Counted from the stretch's first letter, positions 25,822-35,079 are shown. The stretch is DNA of 64,000 bases from JAUIET01 sp045106985 (GCA_045106985.1 JBGCFQ010000020.1:186001-250000); one strand, 5' to 3'. The notes: generated by a model from the letters alone, not told the origin. Made by a program: numbers and translations.

Positions 25822-25863
25822 TTTTCAAGGCTTTAATGCTGCTTAGCCAATAAAGGGAACATC

Positions 25864-26670
25864 ATGTCATTCGTACAAGTATCCGAGCCGCGCCCTGGCA
25901 TCAAGCTGGTTACGCTCAATCGCCCCGACCGCATGAACGCCATGGCATTCGATGTAATGGTTCCGTTCCGGGAGCAGCTTGAAGAAATTTGTTATGACAA
26001 CAGTGTTCGGGCTGTCGTTATCACCGGTGCAGGTTCATCCTTCTGTGCCGGCGCCGACCTGCAAGACCCCGGTTGGCTGGATATGTTTAATGGTCTAACG
26101 GTACCAGGCATAGCGCGGCGCGCTATGCGAGTGCTTGATGACGTTATTAAAACAATACGCGACATGCATCAGCCAGTAATAGCGGCCGTTAACGGTCCTG
26201 CCATTGGCGGTGGTTTCTGTCTCGCTATGGCGACCGACATTCGACTCTGCAACAATGATGCGGTTTTTCGCGCCGCTGGAATTAACAATGGCTTAACCTC
26301 GGCCGAACTGGGTCTTAGTTACCTTCTACCCAGGGCGATAGGTTCTTCAGCGTCTAATGAGATAATGTTAACCGGGAGAGATGTTGGAGGGTTAGAAGCT
26401 GAGCGGAAAGGCATTGTGTCGCGTTGTGTTGCCGATGATGAAAGCTTGCTTGAAGCCTGTTTCGATGTAGCTGAACAAATTCAACGCCATAGTCGACTTG
26501 GTGTGGAACTTAGCAAACAAATGCTCAATGCAGGTTTAGAAGCCGGCAGTTTGCATGCGCACATGAATCATGAAAGTCATGCGCAGCTATTTGTACGCAT
26601 GACAACTAAGAATTTTGAAGAAGCAATAAGAGCGCGCAAAGACGGCCGTGAACCTGCCTTTCAGGATTAG
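25864..26670 (+). CDS. crotonase-fold protein lacking both catalytic Glu
   Basis: A 268-residue crotonase. CoA-binding and oxyanion elements are intact (FCAGADL at 60-66; AIGGGFCLA at 113-121). The two hydratase glutamates, however, are replaced: C119 and G139 occupy the places of Glu144 and Glu164. The segment AGINNGLTSAELGLSYLLPR (138-157) matches EchA-type proteins that bind acyl-CoA without hydrating it or do other chemistry. AAAGGGAA precedes the ATG. It lies 42 bases downstream of the thiolase pair, so it probably belongs to the same operon. Confidence 0.83.
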   Translation: MSFVQVSEPRPGIKLVTLNRPDRMNAMAFDVMVPFREQLEEICYDNSVRAVVITGAGSSFCAGADLQDPGWLDMFNGLTVPGIARRAMRVLDDVIKTIRDMHQPVIAAVNGPAIGGGFCLAMATDIRLCNNDAVFRAAGINNGLTSAELGLSYLLPRAIGSSASNEIMLTGRDVGGLEAERKGIVSRCVADDESLLEACFDVAEQIQRHSRLGVELSKQMLNAGLEAGSLHAHMNHESHAQLFVRMTTKNFEEAIRARKDGREPAFQD

Positions 26671-26702
26671 TAGAATGCCCCAGCTGACATGCTTAACTCT
26701 TT

Positions 26703-26722
26703 GCCGCATCTCTTAACGCGGC
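26703..26722. terminator. weak hairpin between convergent genes
   Basis: GCCGC and GCGGC arms with a 10-base loop, followed on the plus strand by TTTATT. It lies 32 bases after the crotonase stop and overlaps the end of the convergent PQQ enzyme gene. A marginal terminator. Confidence 0.3.
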
Positions 26723-27798
26723 TTTATTCGCACCAACTTACCCGTTTCACTATCAGTAAGAACATAAAGTAAGCCGTCTGGCCCTACTCGAATATCACGT
26801 ATGCGGGCGTCAAGCTCAGCAAACAATGTCTCTTCAGCAATAATTTGTCCGCCCTTCAAGCTGAGCCTACGAACTTCTTTATCAACCAGCGCACCAACAA
26901 ACAAGCTGTTCTTCCACGCAGGAAACGCATCGCTGTTGTAGTACGCCATACCAGACGGAGCAATGCTCGGTACCCAGTAATGTATTGGCTGTTGCATACC
27001 CTCTGCCTTGGTAAACGGCGACACATAAGCGCCGGAGTAATTTATGCCGTATGTGATGGCAGGCCAGCCATAGTTTGCGCCTGCTTGCACAATATTAACT
27101 TCGTCGCCACCCAATGGACCGTGTTCATGCATGTAAACTGTGCCAGTAGCCGCATCGTAGTCCAGGCCCTGCGGACTTCGATGACCATAACTCCACACTA
27201 GCGGATCTCCATTCTTACCGTCAGCAAAGGGGTTGTCCGCAGGCACACTGCCATCACGGTTCATGCGAACAATCTTACCTAATTGGCTGAACGGGTCTTG
27301 AGCAGACTCACGATAATCAAAGCCATCGCCCGTGCTTAGTAACAGCGTTTCATCACTCAAAAATACGAGTTTTCCGCCATAGTGTGCGGGGCCGCGCTTA
27401 GTGGGAGAGACCCGAAAAATAGAACGTAAATCCTGTAAGGCATTGTCGACCAGCCTGGCTTGCACAATGTTGGTCGCATTTTCCTCTATGGAGCCGTCCG
27501 CATAAGCCAGGTAAATTAACTGATTACTCTCAAACTGTGGGTCTAGCACTACGTCGAAGAAGCCTCCCTGACTTTCCACGTACGCGGAAGGAACGCCGCT
27601 TATTGGCTCACCGATCTGGCCGTCAGCTTCTACAATACGCAACTCGCCGCTGCGCATCGACATTATGAATTGCCCCTCGGGCATGAACGCAACGCACCAG
27701 GGATAACTAAAGCCCTCGGCAACCGTTTCCAGTTCATAGTCTTGCGCTGCGAGCATGTTGGCTTGCAGTGATACCAGTAAAATAAAAATTCTTATCAT
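26713..27798 (-). CDS. PQQ-dependent soluble aldose dehydrogenase-like (YliI type)
   Basis: A 361-residue periplasmic six-bladed beta-propeller of the GDH-B/YliI family. Residues 1-18 are a signal peptide ending in LAAQ. Signature segments are present: GPAHYGGKLVFL, WSYGHRSPQGL, HEHGPLGGDEVNIVQAGANYGWP and a C-terminal VGPDGLLYVLTDSETGKLVRI. The family oxidises aldoses with PQQ and Ca2+ and passes electrons to quinone or cytochrome. ATG 27798 gives a clean signal peptide; in-frame alternatives are 27811 and GTG 27828. No PQQ biosynthesis genes are visible, so the cofactor source is elsewhere. Confidence 0.87.
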   Translation of the reverse strand: MIRIFILLVSLQANMLAAQDYELETVAEGFSYPWCVAFMPEGQFIMSMRSGELRIVEADGQIGEPISGVPSAYVESQGGFFDVVLDPQFESNQLIYLAYADGSIEENATNIVQARLVDNALQDLRSIFRVSPTKRGPAHYGGKLVFLSDETLLLSTGDGFDYRESAQDPFSQLGKIVRMNRDGSVPADNPFADGKNGDPLVWSYGHRSPQGLDYDAATGTVYMHEHGPLGGDEVNIVQAGANYGWPAITYGINYSGAYVSPFTKAEGMQQPIHYWVPSIAPSGMAYYNSDAFPAWKNSLFVGALVDKEVRRLSLKGGQIIAEETLFAELDARIRDIRVGPDGLLYVLTDSETGKLVRIKPR

Positions 27799-27865
27799 GG
27801 GACCTGTATTCATTAGGGGCTTTGTCACATTATACTCTCACCCACAGCACATCTGGGCCGAATGA

Positions 27866-28306
27866 ATGAATGCAATTAAAGGTTTTCTTGGAGCAATAGC
27901 AGGCACCTACCTGCTGGGCGTACTGTTTATAAGCCAGGGTAACTTGGCGCGCATAGCCGAGATGGGCCTGGATGTCGATTTTGGTGTCCGGCTTCAGGCG
28001 GCTACTCACGACGCCACCAGCATGGTTAGCCTGTACTTGCCATTGGTTGTCGTGGCTCTGCTAATTGCCTTGAGCGTTTGTCATCAAATCGCTAAGCGAG
28101 TATCCGTCAGTCCTGCAGTGCTCTTCGCGCTTGCTGGCTTTGTTGGCATGATAGCGTTGCACCTTTTGATGAAAGCTGCCCTCACCCTTACCGGCTTTGC
28201 GCCGACGCGGACAATTGACGGCCTGTTACTTCAAGGCATTGCTGGCGCCGCCGGTTCTTACCTGTATTACTGGTTGTCCGGTTACGGTAGGCCTAAAGAA
28301 GCCTAG
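27866..28306 (+). CDS. small integral membrane protein
   Basis: A 146-residue hydrophobic protein with about four transmembrane helices (near residues 5-24, 52-72, 80-105 and 117-138). I do not recognise a family. It is divergent from the PQQ dehydrogenase gene with 67 bases between, and so may share a control region. No motif suggests a substrate. Confidence 0.65.
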   Translation: MNAIKGFLGAIAGTYLLGVLFISQGNLARIAEMGLDVDFGVRLQAATHDATSMVSLYLPLVVVALLIALSVCHQIAKRVSVSPAVLFALAGFVGMIALHLLMKAALTLTGFAPTRTIDGLLLQGIAGAAGSYLYYWLSGYGRPKEA

Positions 28307-28339
28307 CTCCTGACAACTAGAGACGACCCTAGCATTAAA

Positions 28340-29287
28340 CTAAGACTGCTGACGCCACCAAACGGCCAATCCCAAGGCGTTTAATTCTGCATCAAACGGC
28401 ACCCATTCAGCGATGATTGAAGCCGGAACATTCTCTAGTTCACGCGCTGCACGCTCACTTAAGTACCTGCTCAAACGTGCGCCCAAGGCAGCCTCAAATG
28501 TCTCGGCGTCTGTGCTTGCAGCAACTTCCTCAGTTATTTGCACATAGGCATCAATTTGCTCGTGAAGCCCGTCAATCAAACGCTTGTTGGGCTCTATTGC
28601 GCCAAAGTGAGTTAAATACAGTTGCTTTGGCGCGAAATCCATTACCTTCTCAATAGACGCATGCAGTGCCTCAGGATTAAATTGCACAGGGGTACTGGAA
28701 GGCATCAGCACGGCCCGGTCTTCGCTGCGTAAGGCTCTATAACCCACGCCCAATGTGTCTCCAGTAAACATGCTCTGTGTTTTCGCATCCCAAATACAAT
28801 GGTGATGATTAGCATGTCCTGGGGTATCTAAAAACTCTAACACGCGGCCATTAAGAGATATGGTTTCGCCTTCGTGCGGCACGTGCATACGCGAACTATC
28901 GATACTGACAATCTCACCGTAGAGTCTTTCAAACGCTTCCTTCCCGTAGACAACCACTGATCCTTCCACCAAGCGTGATGGGTCTACCATATGTCTAGCC
29001 CCCTTCTGATGCACCACCAACCTTGCATTCAAAGCACGTTGCATTATGTGTCCCGCACCGCCAGCGTGATCCAGATGAATGTGAGTAAGAATTACAAAGC
29101 TAACCGATTGCCAGCTTAAGCCCAACTCATCAAGAGCCCGCTCTAGCGCAGGAATCGAATGAACTGTACCCGTGTCTATAATTGCAAGTTGATCACCTTC
29201 CCGTACTAGGTGGATCGCAGCAATGTCGGGCTTTTCATACTCGGCATCTATTGTAAATATATCGGTGTTGGCTACTTGCTCTAACAT
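28340..29287 (-). CDS. metallo-beta-lactamase-fold hydrolase
   Basis: A 315-residue MBL-fold protein with the zinc motif HIHLDH (residues 69-74), a later TPGHANHHHCI (third metal His) and FTGDTLG (bridging Asp). The last metal His is probably in LTHFG. The C-terminal 80 residues are helical. The family includes glyoxalase II-like thioesterases; in this acyl-CoA-rich setting a thioesterase or lactonase role is possible but unproven. ATG 29287 was chosen as the only start that keeps the first beta-strand. Confidence 0.85.
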   Translation of the reverse strand: MLEQVANTDIFTIDAEYEKPDIAAIHLVREGDQLAIIDTGTVHSIPALERALDELGLSWQSVSFVILTHIHLDHAGGAGHIMQRALNARLVVHQKGARHMVDPSRLVEGSVVVYGKEAFERLYGEIVSIDSSRMHVPHEGETISLNGRVLEFLDTPGHANHHHCIWDAKTQSMFTGDTLGVGYRALRSEDRAVLMPSSTPVQFNPEALHASIEKVMDFAPKQLYLTHFGAIEPNKRLIDGLHEQIDAYVQITEEVAASTDAETFEAALGARLSRYLSERAARELENVPASIIAEWVPFDAELNALGLAVWWRQQS

Positions 29288-29418
29288 TTTAATCTGTCGT
29301 TCTCACTACAATCACTTGTTTTGCATTTGACCAAAGTTGATCATTTACGGGCTTGACGACCATCGTCATAAGGTCACAATAGTCACCTATGCAACGCGGT
29401 AATTCAAGCGAGGACTCT

Positions 29419-29736
29419 ATGCTCAAAGTAACCACTCCATCCGTTGAAGGCAAACCGATCAAACAATACCACGGGGTTGTCGTTGGAGAAGCGATTCTAG
29501 GCGCGAACATATTCAGAGATATGTTCGCCGGTATTCGCGACATCGTCGGCGGTCGTTCGGGAGCTTACGAAAAAGAACTCGCTAAAGCGCGACGTATTGC
29601 CTTTGAAGACATAGAAGAAGAGGCCGAAAACCTTGGCGCAAATGCGATTGTAGGCATTGATCTCGACTACGAAGTTGTCGGCAAAGAAGGTGGCATGCTA
29701 ATGGTGAGTATTAGTGGAACCGCGGTCTCTTTGTAA
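29419..29736 (+). CDS. YbjQ-family protein (UPF0145)
   Basis: A 105-residue protein of the YbjQ family, which forms pentameric rings. Typical features: GVVVGEAILGANIFRDMFAGIRDIVGGRSGAYEKEL and ENLGANAIVGIDLDYEVVG. The ATG at 29419 follows GCGAGGACTCT and gives the family length; the open frame begins at 29389. The function of the family is not established. Confidence 0.9.
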   Translation: MLKVTTPSVEGKPIKQYHGVVVGEAILGANIFRDMFAGIRDIVGGRSGAYEKELAKARRIAFEDIEEEAENLGANAIVGIDLDYEVVGKEGGMLMVSISGTAVSL

Positions 29737-29780
29737 GTACACCGCAGCGCTTTATAGCTTCGCCGCGGCGCCCACTATCC

Positions 29781-30662
29781 CTAATGGCTAGCAATTTCCA
29801 CAATTTCACTAACGATATTGTCGTGCAGTTCCGTAGGCAAGTCATGGCCCATGCCGTCATAAATCCTTAGCCGTGACCCAGCAACCAACTCGGCAGTATG
29901 GCGCCCTCCCTCAACCGGCACCAGCACGTCAGCAGCGCCATGTATAACCAGGGTTGGCAGATTCACTGTTTTCAACAGCTCCACTCGATCACCGCTGACC
30001 GTAATTGCGCCAAGCTGACGCAAGTATCCAGCGGGGCAAAAATTCCTCCTGTAAGAACTTAAGATTCTATCTGTAAGCTCTTCATCACTGGGTTGATAGG
30101 CTGGGCTACCAATCACTCGCCATAAGGCCATTGAATTTTTAAGTCTTTGTTCTTCATTTTTTGCTCGACGTTTCAGCATCAAGACATTCACTTTTGTCGA
30201 AGCTTTCGGTAAATGCTTTGCGCCTGTCGTTGACATAATTGACGTTAAGCTCAACACCCTATCGGAGTATTTCGCGGCCACAATTTGGGCAATCATGCCA
30301 CCCATGGAAGCGCCTACAATATGTGCAGCATGAACATCTAGCGCATCAAGCACACCGACAGCATCTTTGGCCATATCGTTCAAATCATAGGGCGTGTTCA
30401 ATTGCAGCCCTAACAGACCGGCTCCTATTAAGGACATCATTCCAGGTGGGGCTTGTTCAATTTTTTCCGACAAGCCAATGTCGCGATTATCGAAACGAAT
30501 AACTCGAAACCCCTGGCCGGCAAGCTTCTGGCAAAACGTCTCGCGCCAGGCGATCATTTGCGCACCCAAACCCATGATGAGCAAGATGCATGGCTTTGAT
30601 GCGTCTCCAAATTCGTCATAGCAAATTCGCAAACCATTGCTTTCTATGTATTGATCTTCCAC
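29781..30662 (-). CDS. alpha/beta hydrolase, GTG start
   Basis: A 293-residue alpha/beta hydrolase. The nucleophile elbow is GASMGG; the Asp is in VIHGAADVLVP and the His in YDGMGHDLP, completing the triad. An oxyanion strand LLIMGLGAQMIAW lies near the N-terminus. It resembles the aclacinomycin methylesterase/lipase-like branch. GTG at 30662 with GGGG upstream is preferred; an in-frame TTG at 30680 is the alternative. The substrate is unknown. Confidence 0.82.
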   Translation of the reverse strand: MEDQYIESNGLRICYDEFGDASKPCILLIMGLGAQMIAWRETFCQKLAGQGFRVIRFDNRDIGLSEKIEQAPPGMMSLIGAGLLGLQLNTPYDLNDMAKDAVGVLDALDVHAAHIVGASMGGMIAQIVAAKYSDRVLSLTSIMSTTGAKHLPKASTKVNVLMLKRRAKNEEQRLKNSMALWRVIGSPAYQPSDEELTDRILSSYRRNFCPAGYLRQLGAITVSGDRVELLKTVNLPTLVIHGAADVLVPVEGGRHTAELVAGSRLRIYDGMGHDLPTELHDNIVSEIVEIASH

Positions 30663-30785
30663 TGATACTACCCCACACAATTAAATTTACAGTAACCCAC
30701 AATGAGACGGAGTGACCAACTCACCATTTTAACATCAACTAGCAATCAAAACATGTCGCCCATCGAACGACCTATTACAGCCCCT

Positions 30786-30797
30786 AATTAGCTAATT
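30786..30797. repeat. 12-base palindrome AATTAGCTAATT
   Basis: A perfect palindrome about 100 bases upstream of the phasin-like gene in an A/T-rich promoter region. It shares the TTAGCTAA core with palindromes at 13789 and 56274. Confidence 0.4.
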
Positions 30798-30897
30798 TCG
30801 CGCTTAATTGAATAATTAGTATGTTTACTCTAGAAATCATCACTATTCTTGCGTCAGTTTCATTTATTCAGCAAATCAATCACTCGAGGAATACACC

Positions 30898-31230
30898 ATG
30901 CCAGCTAAGAAAGCGACCAAAAAGACAACTGCCAAGAAGACTGCAGCGAAAAAAACTGCATTCACTCCAAAGAACCTACTTGTAGCCAGCCTTGGTTTTT
31001 ACGGCAAAGTATTTGACGTAGTTATGAATCAAGTTGAAGACGCTCAAAAGACTGCGCCTAAGCAATTTGACGCACTGGTAAAGCGTGGCGAAAAGGCTCA
31101 GAAAGATCTTACTAAAGCGGGTAAGAGCATGACTAAGTCAATTCGCGACTACGACGTAGCAGACGCAAAGGATGATCTTGGTGAGCTAGTAGACACCGTC
31201 CGTGACACACTGACTCCTGCTAAGGCGTAA
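30898..31230 (+). CDS. phasin-like protein with Lys/Ala-rich N-terminus
   Basis: A 110-residue protein. Residues 2-22 are Lys/Ala/Thr repeats (PAKKATKKTTAKKT...), resembling histone H1-like or PhaF-type DNA-binding tails. Residues 25-107 form an amphipathic helical region (LLVASLGFYGKVFDVVMNQVEDAQKTAPKQFDALVKRG) like phasins that coat polyhydroxyalkanoate granules. A granule-associated or DNA-binding role is inferred; no PHA synthase is in the window. The gene stands alone and ends at a strong terminator. Confidence 0.6.
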   Translation: MPAKKATKKTTAKKTAAKKTAFTPKNLLVASLGFYGKVFDVVMNQVEDAQKTAPKQFDALVKRGEKAQKDLTKAGKSMTKSIRDYDVADAKDDLGELVDTVRDTLTPAKA

Positions 31231-31248
31231 TTAGCCCTAGCATTGACG

Positions 31249-31280
31249 GGCACACCCATTGGGTGTGCCTTCTTCTTTGT
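31249..31280 (+). terminator. Rho-independent terminator of the phasin-like gene
   Basis: A perfect 9-base stem GGCACACCC/GGGTGTGCC with a 3-base loop ATT (31249-31269), followed by TTCTTCTTTGTT. It begins 18 bases after the stop codon. Confidence 0.9.
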
Positions 31281-31471
31281 TCCCGCCTGCACTCCAATTT
31301 CTATCCGCCTCTTTTTTTGCACCGGCCTCTTCTGCAGGCATATTTTGATATCGATTTTTCGCTCTAGCTAGCATCAATTGGCTCAACAAGCGTTTGTCCA
31401 GTAAGGAGAAGCGCACGAAAATAAGCCCCCTCTGTTATAATAATGTTTGTGTTCAGATTTTGCAGTCCTTT

Positions 31472-32950
31472 ATGCCAACTACTTTAATCAACAAGTTCAA
31501 ATCTACTATTGCTAGCTCAGAGCACCCCTATCTAAATGGCGCGTGGCAGCCGAATACTTGTGAATACAATGCGACCGATCTGGAAGTCATCGGTCAGATA
31601 CCGAACGACATAAACGGTGTTTACCTGCGCAATACTGAAAACCCTGTGCACGAACCTCTAGGGGTTTATCATCCATTTGACGGCGATGGAATGATCCACA
31701 TGATGCGCTTTGAAAATGGCAAAGCTGAGTACCGCAATCGCTTTGTAGAAACCGATGGGTTTCTCGCAGAGCAACAGGCCGGCGAATCGTTATGGTCGGG
31801 CCTGGCAGGAAAACCCTCTATGTCAAAGCGCAAAGGCTGGGGAGCTCATGGTTCAGTCAAAGACTCGTCATCAACAGACGTTGCTGTTCACGCGGGAATG
31901 GCATTGTCTACCTTCTACCAATGTGGAGAGGCTTACCGTTTAAACCCTTTCACGCTAGAGCCGATGGGTAAAGACAGCTGGGCACCTGAAGAAGGTGTTT
32001 CATCACACGCAAAAGTTGACGACAATACAGGGGAATTATTATTTTTCAATTATGGAAAGCAATTCCCTTTCATGAATTATGGTGTGGTTGGTAAAGACAA
32101 TAAGCTGAAGCACTATGTGCCAATAGAGTTACCCGGACCACGCCTCCCACACGACCTATGCTTTTCACGAAACTACAGCATTCTGAATGACTTCCCCTTG
32201 TTTTGGTCTGCAGAATTGCTAGAAAAAGACATACATCTACCGGTTCTACATGAAGGCATACAATCTCGTTTTGCAGTGATTCCACGCTATGGAGATCCAA
32301 AAGAAATTCGCTGGTTTGAGGCCGAACCAACCTTCGTATTGCATTTTATGAATGCTTTCGAAGAAGGTGACGAGGTTGTGATGGACGGGTACTTTCAGCG
32401 CAACCCATCGCCCGACCCATTGACCGATGGCGCGCCCGAGTACCGACGATTACGTGCCGCTATCTGCTTACATGAAATGGGTACTCAGCTGCATCGTTGG
32501 CGTTTTAATCTAGCGACAGGTAAAACCAGCGAAGAAGTTCTTTATGATGACCAGGCCGTTGAGTTTGGCACAATCAATCAGAAATACGCTGGTGAAAAAC
32601 ACCGATATATTTACAGCGTCACCTCAAAGCCCGGCTGGTTTTTGTTCACAGGTTTGGTAAAACACGACCTAGCTTCTGGCGAGAGCAGTGAATACGAATT
32701 TGGAGACGATCGTTATGCTTCGGAGGCGCCTTTCGTACCAAGAATAAATGCCCAGTCGGAAGACGATGGATACTTGGTGAGCTTTGTTACCGATATGAAA
32801 CTAAACCGATCCGAATGCGTGTTAATAGACGCACAACATGTAGACGATGGTCCGGTGTGCCAAATTATATTGCCACACAGAATCAGCAGTGGCACACACG
32901 CTACTTGGGCTGCAGCTGAGGACATCAATCTGGCTGACACAGATCGTTAG
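31472..32950 (+). CDS. carotenoid oxygenase family protein
   Basis: A 492-residue seven-bladed propeller enzyme that cleaves carotenoids, stilbenes or apocarotenoids with Fe2+. The four iron-ligating histidines are seen in SHAKVDDNTGELLFFNYG, LPHDLCFS, FVLHFMNAFEEGDEVVMD and SSGTHATWA. The N-terminal GVYLRNTENPVHEP and FDGDGMIHMMRF are family landmarks. ATG 31472 starts close to family homology; the frame is open from a TTG at 31394. Carotenoid, retinal or lignin-stilbene metabolism is possible; the substrate cannot be assigned. It stands alone. Confidence 0.9.
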   Translation: MPTTLINKFKSTIASSEHPYLNGAWQPNTCEYNATDLEVIGQIPNDINGVYLRNTENPVHEPLGVYHPFDGDGMIHMMRFENGKAEYRNRFVETDGFLAEQQAGESLWSGLAGKPSMSKRKGWGAHGSVKDSSSTDVAVHAGMALSTFYQCGEAYRLNPFTLEPMGKDSWAPEEGVSSHAKVDDNTGELLFFNYGKQFPFMNYGVVGKDNKLKHYVPIELPGPRLPHDLCFSRNYSILNDFPLFWSAELLEKDIHLPVLHEGIQSRFAVIPRYGDPKEIRWFEAEPTFVLHFMNAFEEGDEVVMDGYFQRNPSPDPLTDGAPEYRRLRAAICLHEMGTQLHRWRFNLATGKTSEEVLYDDQAVEFGTINQKYAGEKHRYIYSVTSKPGWFLFTGLVKHDLASGESSEYEFGDDRYASEAPFVPRINAQSEDDGYLVSFVTDMKLNRSECVLIDAQHVDDGPVCQIILPHRISSGTHATWAAAEDINLADTDR

Positions 32951-32996
32951 TCAACTCGTGCTTAACTAAACGTCACGGGTCACAACCCTGCCTACT

Positions 32997-33395
32997 TTAC
33001 ATCAAGCGTTCGTATTCAATTTTTGGACAACGGTCCATAACCACTTCAAGACCAGCATCTCTAGCACGTTGAGCAGATTCTTCGTGGATAACATCTAGCT
33101 GCATCCAAACTAGGCGAGCACCAATTGCAATGGCCTGATCAACAAACGGAGGGACATTTTCTGATCGTTGAAATAAATCTACAATATCGATAGGACCTGG
33201 TACATCTTCGAGTGCTGGATAGCATCTTAAACCCAGCACTTCCTCATAACCCGGATTGACGGGTATTACTTCATAACCCTTCTCCAACATGAACCGTGCA
33301 ACCCTATGACTTGCCCTCGATTCTTTGGCAGAAAGACCCACTATGGCTATACGTTTGTAATCGCTTAAGACTCTGCGTAATTCCTTGTCGTTCAT
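32997..33395 (-). CDS. CoA-binding protein (YccU-like)
   Basis: A 132-residue Rossmann-like CoA_binding domain. The glycine-rich turn IAIVGLSAKESRASHRVARFM and VIPVNPGYEEVLGLRCYPALEDVP are characteristic. Small stand-alone proteins of this family bind CoA, but their role is unclear. It begins 4 bases after the acyl-CoA synthetase stop, so the two are co-transcribed. Confidence 0.9.
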   Translation of the reverse strand: MNDKELRRVLSDYKRIAIVGLSAKESRASHRVARFMLEKGYEVIPVNPGYEEVLGLRCYPALEDVPGPIDIVDLFQRSENVPPFVDQAIAIGARLVWMQLDVIHEESAQRARDAGLEVVMDRCPKIEYERLM

Positions 33396-33399
33396 TTAA

Positions 33400-35022
33400 C
33401 TACAGCCTTTGTCTTAATTCGAATTTCTGAATTTTTCCAGTGGATGTTTTCGGTAGCGAGCCAAACACCACTCGCTTAGGTGCTTTGAAACGAGCCATAT
33501 GCTGCTGGCAAAAATCGATAATTTCCTGCTCGCTAACTACTTCAGCATTTTCGTGTAACGTGACAAAGGCGCATGGCGTCTCGCCCCATTTTTCGTGAGG
33601 CATAGCAACTACCGCTGCTTCCAGTATTGCCGGGTGCCTATACAAGGTCGCTTCCACTTCAATACTGGAAATATTCTCACCACCAGAAATAATAATATCT
33701 TTTGAGCGATCCTTAATTTCTATATAACCATCAGGATGGCAAACAGCCAGATCGCCAGAGTGAAAGTAGCCTCCCTCGAACGCCGCTTCACTGGCGCTTG
33801 GGTTGTTGAGATAGCCTTTCATTACAACGTTGCCTTTAAACATAATCTCACCGATTGTCTCACCGTCGCATGGCACAACCGTCATTGTATCCGGGTCCAT
33901 TACCTTAAGTTCTTCCAAAATTGGGTAGCGAACACCCTGCCTGGCTTTTAAGGTGGCTTGCTCTGTAATGGGGAGCGCATCCCACTCTTCATGCCAGGAA
34001 CAAACAACGGCGGGACCGTAGACCTCAGTTAGTCCGTAGGTATGAGTAACATTGAAACCAAGTTCTGCCATTGCTTCCAAAACACTGGGCGGTGGCGCCG
34101 ATCCAGCGGTCATTACACTCACATTGTGCTCGATGCCTTCTTTTACTTCTTGAGGCGCGTTACTCAGCATATTCAACACTATGGGCGCTCCACACAGATG
34201 GGACACGCGATGCCGTTTGATAAGGGTAAATACATCATTCGCGACTACCGCACGCAAGCACACATGAGTGCCATTCAATGCTGCTATTGCCCATGGGAAA
34301 CACCAGCCATTGCAATGAAACATTGGCAGTGTCCACAAATACATAGGGAATGCCGTCATATTCCATGCAAGCACGTTCGATAGTGAATTAAGATGGGCAC
34401 CGCGATGGTGAGTGACAACGCCTTTAGGGTTGCCTGTAGTGCCAGAGGTGTAGCCAAGCGCAATCGCCTGCCATTCATCGACAGGTAATTGCCAGTCAAA
34501 GTTTTTGTCCCCAGAGGCTAAAAAGGCCTCGTACTCGAGGTCGCCCAACAAGGCGCCGTCAAGAACGTTTATGTCATCAACATCAATAATGATTGGTTTA
34601 CTGTCTAACTGCTCCACGGCCCGCTCGATAACGGCGGAAAACTCTTTGTCGGTCAACAGCACTTTTGCGTTGCCATGCTCCAACATAAAAGCAATTGCAT
34701 CGGCATCTAGACGAATATTCAAGGCATTGATTACGCCACCCGCCATCGGGATGGCAAAATGCGCTTCCAACATAGCCGGCACGTTTGGCAGCATAAGCGC
34801 AACGGTGTCGTCTCGTCCGACCCCAATCTTTTTCAGTGCCGAGGCCAGTTGGCAGCAACGCAGATAAGTTTCACGCCAGCTGCGCTGCACGTCGCCGTAA
34901 ATTACAGCACAACGATTCGGGTAAACTTCAGACGCACGCTTGATAAACGAAATAGGCGACAATGGCGCGTAGTTTGCTTCATTCTGCTCAAGATTGGTTG
35001 AATAAGGACTGTTTTTATTCAT
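33400..35022 (-). CDS. acyl-CoA synthetase (DmdB-like AMP-forming ligase)
   Basis: A 540-residue ANL-superfamily ligase. The P-loop-like motif YTSGTTGNPKGV, the aromatic THTYGLTEVYGP, the hinge region FHSGDLAVCHPDGYIEIKDRSKD and the catalytic Lys in PKTSTGKIQKFELR are all present. Overall it resembles the medium-chain and 3-methylmercaptopropionate (DmdB) CoA ligase branch, which includes DMSP-degrading marine bacteria. However, no other DMSP genes are seen, so generic fatty or aryl acid activation is equally likely. ATG 35022 is used; a TTG directly precedes it. Confidence 0.9.
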   Translation of the reverse strand: MNKNSPYSTNLEQNEANYAPLSPISFIKRASEVYPNRCAVIYGDVQRSWRETYLRCCQLASALKKIGVGRDDTVALMLPNVPAMLEAHFAIPMAGGVINALNIRLDADAIAFMLEHGNAKVLLTDKEFSAVIERAVEQLDSKPIIIDVDDINVLDGALLGDLEYEAFLASGDKNFDWQLPVDEWQAIALGYTSGTTGNPKGVVTHHRGAHLNSLSNVLAWNMTAFPMYLWTLPMFHCNGWCFPWAIAALNGTHVCLRAVVANDVFTLIKRHRVSHLCGAPIVLNMLSNAPQEVKEGIEHNVSVMTAGSAPPPSVLEAMAELGFNVTHTYGLTEVYGPAVVCSWHEEWDALPITEQATLKARQGVRYPILEELKVMDPDTMTVVPCDGETIGEIMFKGNVVMKGYLNNPSASEAAFEGGYFHSGDLAVCHPDGYIEIKDRSKDIIISGGENISSIEVEATLYRHPAILEAAVVAMPHEKWGETPCAFVTLHENAEVVSEQEIIDFCQQHMARFKAPKRVVFGSLPKTSTGKIQKFELRQRL

Positions 35023-35079
35023 CAAGTACTATCACCAATCTCGTTGTAAATAACCTGTTTGTTAAGGTTGTCTTCTATC

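Noticed and set aside
33400..35022. Assignment as DMSP-specific DmdB
   Set aside because: The ligase resembles that branch, but no other DMSP gene is in the window, so the specific function is not claimed.
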